A stretch of DNA of 64,000 nt, taken from Fragilariopsis cylindrus CCMP1102 (taxonomy: Eukaryota; Bacillariophyta; Bacillariophyceae; Bacillariales; Bacillariaceae). A program made the translations under genes and the position numbers. This document shows positions 10,681 through 20,290 of the stretch, in pieces; positions within the stretch are counted from its first letter, which is position 1; each line of letters begins with the position of its first letter. Location: contig FMBT01000343.1 of assembly GCA_900095095.1 (NCBI GenBank), positions 186,001 to 250,000 on the forward strand, read 5' to 3'. The notes below the pieces were generated by a model. That model was not told where the DNA came from, did no database searches, and saw only the letters and a program-made list of their open reading frames with translations.

Positions 10681-11505
10681 TCATAGACTTCGTCCTGTTG
10701 GCGTTGACGTTGTTGTGATGGTGGGAGATGTACTCGTGGTCGCTGAATCTGATCTAGTGAGAGGAGTGAAACTAAAGTCGTCATCGTCATCATCCTCATC
10801 ATCAGAATACGAATTATTCCCTAACACGTGACATGGATGTACCCGTTCACCGCTAGTAGAATCTATATACATTTCATCATCCAGAACAACCTGTGTCCAA
10901 TCATAATTTTCTGCATGAAATTCTGTTGTGTTTCTTTCTACCATTTCATGTAGTTCATGTCGGTCTCTCCATAATTGTTGTTTTATCCGTTTTGAATATT
11001 GATTCCGTGACGGAATTTGCACTCCCGAAACAACCGTATTGAATCGAACGCCACCGCCACCTCCGCCGCCTGATGCTGTGTCATCATTGCTGTTATTGAT
11101 TTTTGCTGCTCCTGGTGAGTAAGAAGATCGCCTTGTATGTCTAGGCGGTTTCTCTTTCTTCGTGGCGGTCCGCAACAACGGATGCGGAACATCAGTACTT
11201 TCATCGTCGTTCAACTTTGTCTTGAATGCAATGGTATTGTGAAGAGCAGATCGAACTGGGATATCTGAATTATATCTCCTATGACGATTCAATTTCCTAA
11301 TCTTCTCACTCGTATTATCATCACTTTTATTTCCTATTACTCCTCCTGGACCACTCCTAATTTCTGCATCATTCGCACCCGATAGTCCAGGTATGCTTTG
11401 CACATCTCTTTGTTGTTGCTGTTCCTGAGGCTTGAAATGTCCAAGAGTATTCAGTAGTCGTGTTCGAGAATCCATACTACGAGCAGGGTTTGGTCTTGCC
11501 ATCAT
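10681..11505 (-). CDS. RVxF tandem family, paralog 3 (uncharacterised)
   Basis: This 274-residue paralog has the N-terminal block nearest its start (RTRLLNTLG, about 14-22). Next is a long variable linker with Gly, Asn and basic stretches. The conserved domain runs 153-229: GVRFNTVVSGVQIPS, QYSKRIKQQLW, EMVERNTTEFHAEN, DWTQVVLDDEMYID, GERVHPCHVLG. The docking-like motif is weaker here because Gly, not Arg or Lys, precedes VRF. After the domain comes an acidic Asp run and a Thr/Ser-rich tail of about 45 residues, absent from paralogs 1 and 2. The start is the ATG at 11505. A second Met follows it directly. Function is unknown. Confidence 0.72.
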   Translation of the reverse strand: MMARPNPARSMDSRTRLLNTLGHFKPQEQQQQRDVQSIPGLSGANDAEIRSGPGGVIGNKSDDNTSEKIRKLNRHRRYNSDIPVRSALHNTIAFKTKLNDDESTDVPHPLLRTATKKEKPPRHTRRSSYSPGAAKINNSNDDTASGGGGGGGVRFNTVVSGVQIPSRNQYSKRIKQQLWRDRHELHEMVERNTTEFHAENYDWTQVVLDDEMYIDSTSGERVHPCHVLGNNSYSDDEDDDDDDFSFTPLTRSDSATTSTSPTITTTSTPTGRSL

Positions 11506-12661
11506 TGGTATAGTTTTAAAAAGGTTTTTTTAAAGAATAATTGTCCAATCTTTTTCTTATGAGAGTACTGCGTGTATGTTACCTCCTCCTCGTTGCTGAC
11601 AATTATACACACACTAGTCTATTTCAAGAAGTGCACGCTATTGATAATTCTATTGTATTGCTAGTATCCTAGACAGAGACAGTTGCACATATAAAATTAA
11701 AACAAGAGCGTGTTCACTAGTGTTCTCTATCTTCAATCTTATCGCAACCGGCAAAAAAACGATCACACGCTCTCACTCACCTGCTGCTAATTGATACCCC
11801 ACCTGAACAGCGCACACAATTAATTTTTTACAACAGATGGTTTTGGTGGGGTTTTAAAAACTTAACGCATATTTGCTAGGATCACCACTATCATTATTTA
11901 CTTAACAACGGGCCATAGCTTCCGATTCGGAAATTTTGAAGATAAGCCATTGGGCGAAAAAAGTCGCATAGAATCATTCTTTTCGTTCACGCAAAACCGT
12001 TACGTGTTTGGTTGTGACTGTACTTAAGTACGCGAATAAACTATGTATCCAAAAACAAAGAAAATAAATATTATATTTTACTATTATTAGTAAAATATTT
12101 TTTTAAATTGAAATCACCGCTACTTTAGAGCCCCCATTTTTCCCTTTTCATGGTTGTGTTGTGTTTAATAATCAAAATACGTACCGGTAGTGGCGGCAGC
12201 AAATTGGGCAGGCTTTCATAGTTACTAATGAGAAAATATGAAAATATGAATTCAAGGATAGCTATGGGATAACGTATTGGTGCATGGGGAAAATAAATTC
12301 TTAGGAGTAGCTTTCTATGATATGTCACAATCATAATATATAATATAATATTTGATAACTGGCGACACGTTATAATATCATTAGTACAGTATGTAATCTA
12401 CATTATATGAAAAACATATTACTGTTGTGTGAAAATAGTCATTTAATTTACGTAATGGAAATACATCATTATTGAACATTATAGGATGATAGCCGTACAA
12501 GTAAGCGGTGTATTTGGTATTTTGTGATTGTTGTGGTATGTACAGTGCATGAATTCTCACTTTGGGTGATAGTGTTTGTATTGGTATTCGCACTTAGTAA
12601 GTGTAGCAGTAGTAGAAGTTGTTAGTAGCGATAGCAATTCTTGTGGATGTGTCGATATCGA
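11506..12661. other. Intergenic region between paralogs 3 and 4
   Basis: About 1.15 kb, very AT-rich around 12060-12110. It should hold the paralog 3 promoter. The open frames at 12125-12334 and 12381-12593 show no domain and poor coding character. Nothing else is recognised. Confidence 0.4.
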
Positions 12662-13789
12662 TTACCGCCCTTGTGGCGCGCCAACGGCAGTAGTGATGTT
12701 GATATTATTATCATTAATAGTATCATGACCATCAAGGGCGGCGACGGGAGGCTTTTTTTCTATAGTTGGCAGTCCTCCCACCCACGCTGGATGAATCAAT
12801 TCACCACTAGCGGAACATATGTACATTCCTTCATCTTCGGTAACGTTACGCCAATTCCATCCTTCTGATGCAAATTCTGCAGCATTCCGTTCAGCATTTT
12901 CTTTTAATTCATATCGGTTCGACCAGATACGTGATTTTATCCGATTACTGTACTCGTGACGGGTAGGGATAGGCATAACTTCAACTTGATCTTGAAATGT
13001 TATCCGAGTAGTTTTTGTCTTAGTCTTAATAGCGCTTGTATTATCATTAGTAGCAGGAGTAGTTGCATTAGTTCTTGTTCTTGTCTTTCTTCTTCTCCCG
13101 GATGTGTTCATGATGTTTCCATCAACATCAACGTCAACGTCGTCGTCATCATCATCGTCGTCGTCATCGTCTACAATAATCGATTCATCGTCAGAACAAA
13201 AACCATACTTAAGAGGTTCTGTGGAAGGGATGACACTACTTAACGGTCGACGAGTAGCGGATCCTGGATCTGGAGATTGATGGAACATATTATATCCAAC
13301 ACCCATACCTCGTAAGATCCGAACTCGACGATGTTGAGCAGCCGTCATGGGTTGTTGGGGTGTATTACTTCCAGAACCACTAGAACCTCCACCAGAAGCA
13401 GACGACCCTCCTCCTCCTCCTCCATGAATCCCTAAACGAGTTAACAATCGTGATCGAATATCTTCTGACGAACCTCGGCCTCGACCACTGCTGCCACTAG
13501 CTCTAAATCCTCGTCCTCCACCGCCTCCTACTCCGAAACTTGCACTTCTCGTCGTACTTGTCGTCGTAGTTTCTTGTACATAGTTGTATTGCTGTGTCGT
13601 GTTTGTTGCGGTGGTTGTGATGTTTGTTGTACCTATTCCAACCAACCCTCCTTTATCTATTATGTCGTCATTGTTCATTATTGTTCGTTTCTTTTCCTCC
13701 TCCTCTGCATCATCCCCGTTGATGTTGATGGCGTCAACAAGCAACGATGAGATCGGCGTGGTTGTTGCAATACTAATACTGCTTGCCAT
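12662..13789 (-). CDS. RVxF tandem family, paralog 4 (uncharacterised)
   Basis: The largest member, 375 residues. The first 110 residues are low-complexity (Thr, Gly, Arg). Then comes [10 protein letters not shown] (112-121), a Gly/Ser linker, an acidic Asp/Val-Asp run (about 207-223) and a basic segment. The conserved domain lies at 261-338: [72 protein letters not shown] is a good match to the RVxF pattern. A 37-residue tail follows. The ATG at 13789 opens the frame and fits the divergent spacing to the KH gene. Function is unknown. Confidence 0.73.
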   Translation of the reverse strand: MASSISIATTTPISSLLVDAININGDDAEEEEKKRTIMNNDDIIDKGGLVGIGTTNITTTATNTTQQYNYVQETTTTSTTRSASFGVGGGGGRGFRASGSSGRGRGSSEDIRSRLLTRLGIHGGGGGGSSASGGGSSGSGSNTPQQPMTAAQHRRVRILRGMGVGYNMFHQSPDPGSATRRPLSSVIPSTEPLKYGFCSDDESIIVDDDDDDDDDDDVDVDVDGNIMNTSGRRRKTRTRTNATTPATNDNTSAIKTKTKTTRITFQDQVEVMPIPTRHEYSNRIKSRIWSNRYELKENAERNAAEFASEGWNWRNVTEDEGMYICSASGELIHPAWVGGLPTIEKKPPVAALDGHDTINDNNINITTAVGAPQGR

Positions 13790-14998
13790 GACAGACGATA
13801 GATCTCTTTTTTTTTAATTGATGATTGATTAATTAAAGATATTCGTTTGTTAATTGAAAAAGAAAAAATCCCACAGCCAATAACAATAAAAACAATCAAC
13901 AATCAACAGGAAAACAACTAATCACTACAAAGAGCTAAATACACAGACGAATGTAATTTGCTTCCTATCAATAGAGAATAATCTCAGCCCTGCTATAATG
14001 CTTAATGATCGTGTGTGTGGATTTTTCTCTAATAGTCTCGTTGTTTTGATTTGTTTTAATTTGATTTTGTTTTTGTTTTTAATTGGGTTGTGCTTCTGTA
14101 TCGAATACTGCAGGAGTGCAATCGGTATGATGATATGATGACAGTGGACTTACTATTGTATGTCCTGCTGTTGTGCCGTTATTTTTGATGCGGAGGCGAT
14201 GTGTCGATGTTGGAGCTACTGTACTTACTGTTCTGCAACAATTGTACCGGTTCATTCAACGGAAGTAAAATATAAAATATCTTCTTTACTTAAATTACGG
14301 TATGTGGTAGCTACGGTAATCATGCTATCGTCGTGTAAACATGTCGTCATGTTTGTATGTGATATGTGTCACTAAAACAGCGCGTACACTTTCCAGCCAT
14401 CAATCACAAATCAAAGAAGAACCACCATCACGGGGAACTGAAAAGGCGCGAGTCATTAAACGACGACGTAATAATGCGCTAGATTTCATAAGTAATAATA
14501 GAACAAGGATAAATATTTTATTAGTGCCTTATTATTAAAAATATATTTCCTCAAACATGTATTTAGGTATGTTTAGTCGCTAATCACTTATCATGACAGT
14601 GATATATTGTTTATACATAGTAGGCATATGATATGTATGTACTAATACTGAGAGCATCCATCGACGTCGTCCTTATTACTACTAACTTAGTAACTAACTC
14701 ATCGTTATAAAAGCCATGATTAATCAGTAATAGATTATCCAATTGATAATACCCAACACCGCCGACCTAAAAAGTTTATTGAAGCCGTTGTTTGTATTGC
14801 ATTCGCATTGCATTCCATTGCATTGCTTCGTCAAAATTCAAATTCGCAAGTTGAAGTGTTTTCCTTTCGCATCTCATACCGATTTGAATTTTGAGGTTCG
14901 AGGTTCGAGGAAAGCATAGTTTACGTCTTTTTCCTTCCAATCATCAAACAACAACACGCGTTCACAGACGAAACAATAATAAGGAAATACAGTATATA
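13790..14998. other. Divergent intergenic region, paralog 4 / KH protein
   Basis: About 1.2 kb between divergent genes, so probably two promoters. Repeated GCATTC/GCATTG words occur near 14805-14830, shortly upstream of the KH start. The small open frames at 14160-14538 show no domain. Confidence 0.4.
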
Positions 14999-17056
14999 AT
15001 GACACCTCCAACTACTGATACAACAGCCGTGGCAACGACGACAACGACAACGATAACGACAGCTATCATTCCGAACACTTCCACAACCATCGACGGAGGT
15101 GACAGTACTTGTACTGATGATTTACTATTGAATAACAACGATAACAGAAACAACAAAAGTGTCGGTGGTGGTCGTCGTGGGAGTGAATCAGAATCAACAA
15201 CAATGTTGGAAGAAAAAGAAGAGGAGAAGGAAAATAATCCATCATCTTCGAATAATAATAATGTCATCGATTTAACCGTATTATCTTTCCCATATTTGAC
15301 AATTACTGTTTACATACCTACCGTTTGTGTAGGTCTTGTAATTGGTAAACGTGGATCAACCATTGATTCTATTCAAAAACTTGCAGCGAAAGAATCTACA
15401 TCGGTACTAGCAACAGCGGTAACGTCCTTGTCTTCTCAGCAGCAACAACAACAACGTCGTGGAGGAGGAGGAAAGCACCACTCTAATAAACAACAAAAAG
15501 TTACAACACCGGAATCGGTACGGATCAGTGTCGTAAACTATCCTCCACCCGCCGCCCATCATAATAATCACAATCACAGCAATGATCACAAAAACGTGAA
15601 CGGTGGTAGTGGAGGTGGAGGAGGACATATCGCATCGTCTGCTACTGGTGGCGGTCCTGGTGGTTCATCGACATTGGCGGCGATTGATATGGCGGGTGTA
15701 CCACCCACATATACTGAACTTGATTTTACTAATCCACAATGGACACCGGTCGTTATAAGAGCTGATCCTATTGCTGCCATGTACGCAGCCAATGCTGTTG
15801 ATGAAATTTGTTGTCCGGAATATGTATCCGATCGAAAACATTTGGTATATATTATTGATCTACCCGTTCCAGCAGTTGGAGGAGGAGGAGGAGGTGGAGG
15901 TGGGAATAATAATAATAATTATAACAATAATGGTAGTTTGAGGCATGCATCCATTGTTGGGAAACGGGGAAATACTCTCGTCCAATTAAGTGCTGATCAT
16001 CAGTGTCGGATAATGGTTCCACCGAAACAAATTGGTCACAACGTTATTCAATTGGAGGCACCCCTACAAGAATGTTGTTCCTGCTTGGTTGCCATCGCAG
16101 CTAAGTTGCAGCTTGGAAGTAATTCAAATTACACAACGGCAACGGGAGCAACAACAAACATCGGGAATGAGGAAAAGGAACAACACAATGGTCCGAAGTC
16201 ACCAACATCACCATCGAAAAACTCCAAAAACAGTACGAATACCAATAATAGTAAAGCTAATCCCAACAGCAAGCCCACAAACAACTTTTCTATCACACTT
16301 GTTATCCAACCTCTTCCGTCCCAAACGAAATTACGGAATATCGCAAGGAAGACGGAAACCAAAATTTTGAAAAAACGGATGTCGAAATATCAACAGCAGA
16401 AACATCAAGAACAGCACCCGCAGCAACAGCATTCGGAACAAACCCAGAAAGCTTCAGAAGACAACAATGAAGGCGACCAACAACAGCAACAGCAAGATGG
16501 ACAACAAGAACAGGAACAACCACCAGAACTACAATCAGGGGAGAGTGATACGAAAGAAAAAAATCCTGAATCGTGGCGATTGACTATTGTAGCCAATACA
16601 GAGAAAAAAGCCACGAAAGCTCTTGAGATGTTGAAAGTCCTTAATACTAAAGGATATGGAGTTGATGTTGTCAAACCCGTTAGCGAATCGAATAGAGTAG
16701 TTAATTTGTGTGATGGGTCTACTCATTGCACTGGGGATCGTGACTGCATTAACGAATCCGCTAGTACAACTTCTGCCTCGGCTGAAACTGCGACAATGAA
16801 GAAAGATATTTCAGATTCTCCTGATGCTATTTCTACTACCGTCGAGGAGGGAAATAACCCAACAGCATCAACAACTGCTATTAACCCAACAACCCATTTT
16901 AATAAGAATAATAATACCAAAAATAGCACACGGGGAGGAAAAAACAAACGGAAACCTCGTCATCACAAACCAGCTACCGGCGGAAGAGGTGGTAACAACA
17001 ACAAGCAGCAGCAGCAGCAGGTACCGACGACGACTGTTTCAGCCCACACAGACTAA
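14999..17056 (+). CDS. KH-domain RNA-binding protein
   Basis: A 685-residue protein with KH-type single-stranded RNA-binding modules. The first has the diagnostic GxxG loop (GLVIGKRGSTIDSIQKLA, near residues 112-129). The second, after a variable insert and poly-Gly/Asn run, has ASIVGKRGNTLVQLSADHQC with an equivalent loop. A third conserved-looking segment (SFSITLVIQPLPSQTKLRN) may be a diverged domain. The rest is low-complexity: poly-Thr at the N-terminus, Gln/Glu-rich in the middle, and a basic Lys/Arg/Gly tail that could also bind RNA. The frame is open from 14891 without an ATG, so I chose the first ATG at 14999. Related proteins act in mRNA stability, splicing or localisation. Nothing here says which. 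Confidence 0.82.
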   Translation: MTPPTTDTTAVATTTTTTITTAIIPNTSTTIDGGDSTCTDDLLLNNNDNRNNKSVGGGRRGSESESTTMLEEKEEEKENNPSSSNNNNVIDLTVLSFPYLTITVYIPTVCVGLVIGKRGSTIDSIQKLAAKESTSVLATAVTSLSSQQQQQQRRGGGGKHHSNKQQKVTTPESVRISVVNYPPPAAHHNNHNHSNDHKNVNGGSGGGGGHIASSATGGGPGGSSTLAAIDMAGVPPTYTELDFTNPQWTPVVIRADPIAAMYAANAVDEICCPEYVSDRKHLVYIIDLPVPAVGGGGGGGGGNNNNNYNNNGSLRHASIVGKRGNTLVQLSADHQCRIMVPPKQIGHNVIQLEAPLQECCSCLVAIAAKLQLGSNSNYTTATGATTNIGNEEKEQHNGPKSPTSPSKNSKNSTNTNNSKANPNSKPTNNFSITLVIQPLPSQTKLRNIARKTETKILKKRMSKYQQQKHQEQHPQQQHSEQTQKASEDNNEGDQQQQQQDGQQEQEQPPELQSGESDTKEKNPESWRLTIVANTEKKATKALEMLKVLNTKGYGVDVVKPVSESNRVVNLCDGSTHCTGDRDCINESASTTSASAETATMKKDISDSPDAISTTVEEGNNPTASTTAINPTTHFNKNNNTKNSTRGGKNKRKPRHHKPATGGRGGNNNKQQQQQVPTTTVSAHTD

Positions 17057-17429
17057 TTGGGGGTGACGTACATTGATAGATGTCGGTATCATCATCCTAC
17101 ATGTACATGGTTTGTGTGAAAAGGGTAAGAGACCATTGCTACTACATAAAGTAGATCGATACTGCATTTGATGATATTATGAGATAAGAATCTCCTTGTG
17201 GTATACGTTAAATCCCACTACAAAAGAAAGAAACTTAAGTGTACGGTTTGTTCTGGTATACACGGCAACTGTATTAATTTTATCTGCTTCGAATGGCATT
17301 TGCATACCGTGTGATACCTATTGGAACGAGTGAACCTCGAATTTTAGATTATATTATCTGGGTATAATTTCTTAAAAACTAGCTAAATACATGCTAAAAT
17401 AATTAAATATACCAATGTATTACTATGAT
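17057..17429. other. Convergent intergenic region
   Basis: The 3' flanks of the KH gene and the leucine-rich-repeat gene meet here. No gene or notable repeat seen. Confidence 0.4.
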
Positions 17430-17993
17430 TTAAATCAATTCCGTTAGGGAGGATATGAACTGAATATCGGATCGTGTTAGTCCTCGCAAAAACAATTCTT
17501 CTTCTTCGATGGTATTCGCATGAAATGAAAATTGCAATACTTTCAAATGTTTTGATGTTGCAATCTGTGGTATGATATATGGTGGGATCATAGGCACGAT
17601 TCCTACTATCCTCAGTTCCTGGAGCATCGCACATCGATCCATCTCACGAAAGAAATCAAATGAAGGAAATGCAAAGAATCTTTTGCATCCGATCAATGTC
17701 AACTTGTTGAGCTTCCGTAATGATACAAGCTCTTGAGGAAGTCTTCTGCAAAATGTTACCGTGAGAGATTCTAATGCATCAAGTCGTTGTATACGAGGAG
17801 AGAGTTCCCAGTGATAATCGAAAGGCGCAGAAATCGTTGTCCCAAGAGATAAAGAGACAATACGACGACTCGTCTTGTCGTATTTCGCGTCGTGGTTCTC
17901 TCGTCTTCTCCCATTTGTTATAGACTCCTGAATGATCGTCGACAGAACGTCATCGTCTTCTTCATCTTTGTCCTCTCCGTTGCTCTTGCTCAT
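17430..17993 (-). CDS. Short leucine-rich-repeat protein
   Basis: A 187-residue protein with an acidic N-terminus (GEDKDEEDDDVLS). Several leucine-rich repeats follow: IQRLDALESLTVTFCRRLP, LVSLRKLNKLTLIGCKRF, CAMLQELRIVGIV and SKHLKVLQFSFHAN. Such repeats form a curved protein-binding surface. No signal peptide or transmembrane segment is present, so it is probably intracellular. The protein ends soon after the last repeat (SDIQFISSLTELI), suggesting a truncated member of a larger family or an unrecognised downstream exon. Its binding partner is unknown. Confidence 0.6.
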   Translation of the reverse strand: MSKSNGEDKDEEDDDVLSTIIQESITNGRRRENHDAKYDKTSRRIVSLSLGTTISAPFDYHWELSPRIQRLDALESLTVTFCRRLPQELVSLRKLNKLTLIGCKRFFAFPSFDFFREMDRCAMLQELRIVGIVPMIPPYIIPQIATSKHLKVLQFSFHANTIEEEELFLRGLTRSDIQFISSLTELI

Positions 17994-18498
17994 AGGTGGC
18001 TCTTTGTTGATTATTTTCTAATGAATATCTTAGTTCTGTTTTCAATCCACATAATAGTCAAGACAAGAATGTACCGTACTATTTCGATTTGAGACAAAAA
18101 GATTAAAGATACAAAACGTTGCAACTCACGCGGAAAGTGCGCGCCATGTCACATACGGATGGCAGAATAAGAAAGGAAGGATGGAAGTATGCATCAGATA
18201 TATTTCAGACGGAAGGATCAATCATGCTGGTCGGAGCCTTGTCGAAGGTAGTGCTAGTGGTGGGATTGGTGGAGGTCGATCTCTCCCCCTTTCCGTTTGG
18301 CCTACTCTATTGGACGATCTACTTATGAAAGCAGCAGTAATACGTTGAAATGAAAACTTGCAGACATAATATAATTCAATTTTATCTTTAGATATATTTT
18401 TGATGTGACATATGACATCAAATACTGTATTATACTTGTCTCGGCACACGTGCCACGTGTAGAGAAGTAGTAGATCATTACAACTGATTTTATCAATC
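17994..18498. other. Intergenic region with paired CACGTG boxes
   Basis: Lies between the 5' end of the LRR gene and the 3' end of the PhyH gene. Two CACGTG hexamers sit eight bases apart near 18446-18460, a spacing used by bHLH or bZIP dimers in other eukaryotes. That role is an inference. No gene is supported. Confidence 0.35.
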
Positions 18499-19932
18499 TT
18501 ATACCATGTTTTTACTATTATTATTACTATCATCGTCATTCTCTCTAAGGGATGGTGGCCAAACGATCGGTACGAGTTTATGAGAGATTTTTGTTCGTGG
18601 TGTTACATCCTTACACCAATCTTGATAACTCCACCGATCTTCGTCGTCACCAATAATCTGCCAGTCAGGACGGATTTCTGCATCTCCATCTACAAACGAT
18701 ATTGCTAAAGCGATTCGATCATTATGTGACCCTTCTCTATCATTCCCATTAGAGCAATGTAACGTCCAACCAGAATGTATCGTTACATCTCCTAAGTTCA
18801 TTGGCATATAATTTACATCCTTTGTAGGATATCGTTCATCAAGACGATCCCATTCGGATGACGTCGTAGCACCTTTCATATTATTATTATTATTATTGAC
18901 GTTGTTCACTTCTGGTGCAGGATTCCAATAGGGTAATGCAAAATCTACATGACTCTTTGGACAGAAAATTAAAGCTGTTCCACCATCTTTGGGATAAGGA
19001 ATTTTATCAAGTGGGATCCAAAATGTTATCATATTTGATGTATCAAACGGAGTCATTTTAGCATCGACATGCCAGGGTGTAGGACCATCTTTAACACGTT
19101 TCCAAAATATTGCATCTTGGTACAACCGAACAGTAGGTACATCTAGTAGGGTGGATGCCGACTCTCCTAACGCAAAAGCAAGATCTCGAACTGCCGGTAT
19201 TTTCCTCCATGTATTAAAGTATTGCAAAAAGGGTAAACTAGCTGTTACACCTAAATCTTGTAATGTCTTTTGACAGTCTTCAACACTATGACACGTATTG
19301 ACTACATCATCCTTAGTATTTCCTACAACAACATCGACTTTTTGTTTCCATGCCTTTAATTCTTCGTCCGAAGCAAGATCTTGCAGAATCATACGAAGGT
19401 TGGTGAGTTTGTCGTCAGTGATGAAGTTTCTTAGCACGGAATGTCCGTTCCTCGCATAGTCCAACTGCGTCTGCAGACCGATATCGGGGAATCCAAATTT
19501 TGTCGTACTACCAGTAGTAGTAGTAGTAGTAGTAGTAGTAGCTTTCTCAGCTGCACCAGTATTATCACTATTAGTATTGGTATTATTGACTTGATGCAAT
19601 CCCATATTAGAAAGTAGATTATTTATATCAATACTGGTACTACTCGGGTGGCCCTTCGCCGTACGTTTTTTATGATGTTTCTTTGCTGCCAAACCATGCT
19701 GATGAGTAGTATGATGATAACGGCATACCGGATTAGGTACAAATGCTCTCGCTGATGATATTAATCTACTCGGAACAGTTCCGAATATCAATAATGCGAT
19801 AAAATCAAAATCCCAGCATGACGATGAGAAGCAAAATAAAAGTACTATCGGTAAACTCCTCAAAACCATCATCGTCATCTTCCAATGACGAGGTGTCGTC
19901 GTATTCGACGACGAAGAGCGACAGCAACACAT
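18499..19932 (-). CDS. Phytanoyl-CoA dioxygenase (PhyH) family, probably plastid-targeted
   Basis: A non-haem iron, 2-oxoglutarate-dependent oxygenase of the PhyH family, 477 residues. The iron site is visible as the HxD pair in TPWHVDAKMTPFD and a distal His in GDVTIHSGWTLHCSN. The Arg that binds 2-oxoglutarate is probably in NDRIALAISFVDG. The N-terminus has a hydrophobic signal-peptide-like segment (about residues 20-50) followed by SARAFVPNP. This resembles the ASAFAP cleavage motif of bipartite plastid presequences in diatoms. A basic, Ser/Thr-rich transit-like region comes next. The start is the ATG at 19932; a Met at residue 19 or 21 would also keep the signal. Ser/Thr and Asn runs interrupt the protein. 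The substrate is unknown: PhyH enzymes hydroxylate fatty acyl-CoAs and many other small molecules. Confidence 0.83.
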   Translation of the reverse strand: MCCCRSSSSNTTTPRHWKMTMMVLRSLPIVLLFCFSSSCWDFDFIALLIFGTVPSRLISSARAFVPNPVCRYHHTTHQHGLAAKKHHKKRTAKGHPSSTSIDINNLLSNMGLHQVNNTNTNSDNTGAAEKATTTTTTTTTGSTTKFGFPDIGLQTQLDYARNGHSVLRNFITDDKLTNLRMILQDLASDEELKAWKQKVDVVVGNTKDDVVNTCHSVEDCQKTLQDLGVTASLPFLQYFNTWRKIPAVRDLAFALGESASTLLDVPTVRLYQDAIFWKRVKDGPTPWHVDAKMTPFDTSNMITFWIPLDKIPYPKDGGTALIFCPKSHVDFALPYWNPAPEVNNVNNNNNNMKGATTSSEWDRLDERYPTKDVNYMPMNLGDVTIHSGWTLHCSNGNDREGSHNDRIALAISFVDGDAEIRPDWQIIGDDEDRWSYQDWCKDVTPRTKISHKLVPIVWPPSLRENDDDSNNNSKNMV

Positions 19933-20290
19933 TTTGTGTCTTGCGACTGTTTCGATTCCTCCTCTCCTGGATACAGAAGAGATGATCTACAATACCTATA
20001 GTAGTGGCGGTATATGATACACATGGGTGATGATGCATTATTGTCTATTATTCGAAAGGGAAATGGTGTGATGTTTTGAGTTTTTTTTCGAGATCGAATG
20101 AATGGATTTGAAAAGGGGGATAAAGGGTTAAAGAGGGAGTTATTGGGGAAGGCAACTGAATGGGGCATATATAAACATATTTCCCCCAAACTGCTCATTT
20201 ACTTTGAATGCGGCATGTTCATGCCAAAATCTACTTGTCTATTACAAGGATTGATTCCCATAAAAAAAATATTTATTGGACATCATCACC
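19933..20290. other. Divergent intergenic region
   Basis: Short gap between the divergent PhyH and glycosyltransferase-like genes. The frame of the latter is open from 20276 through a TTG codon, but the first ATG is at 20291. No distinct promoter element identified. Confidence 0.35.
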
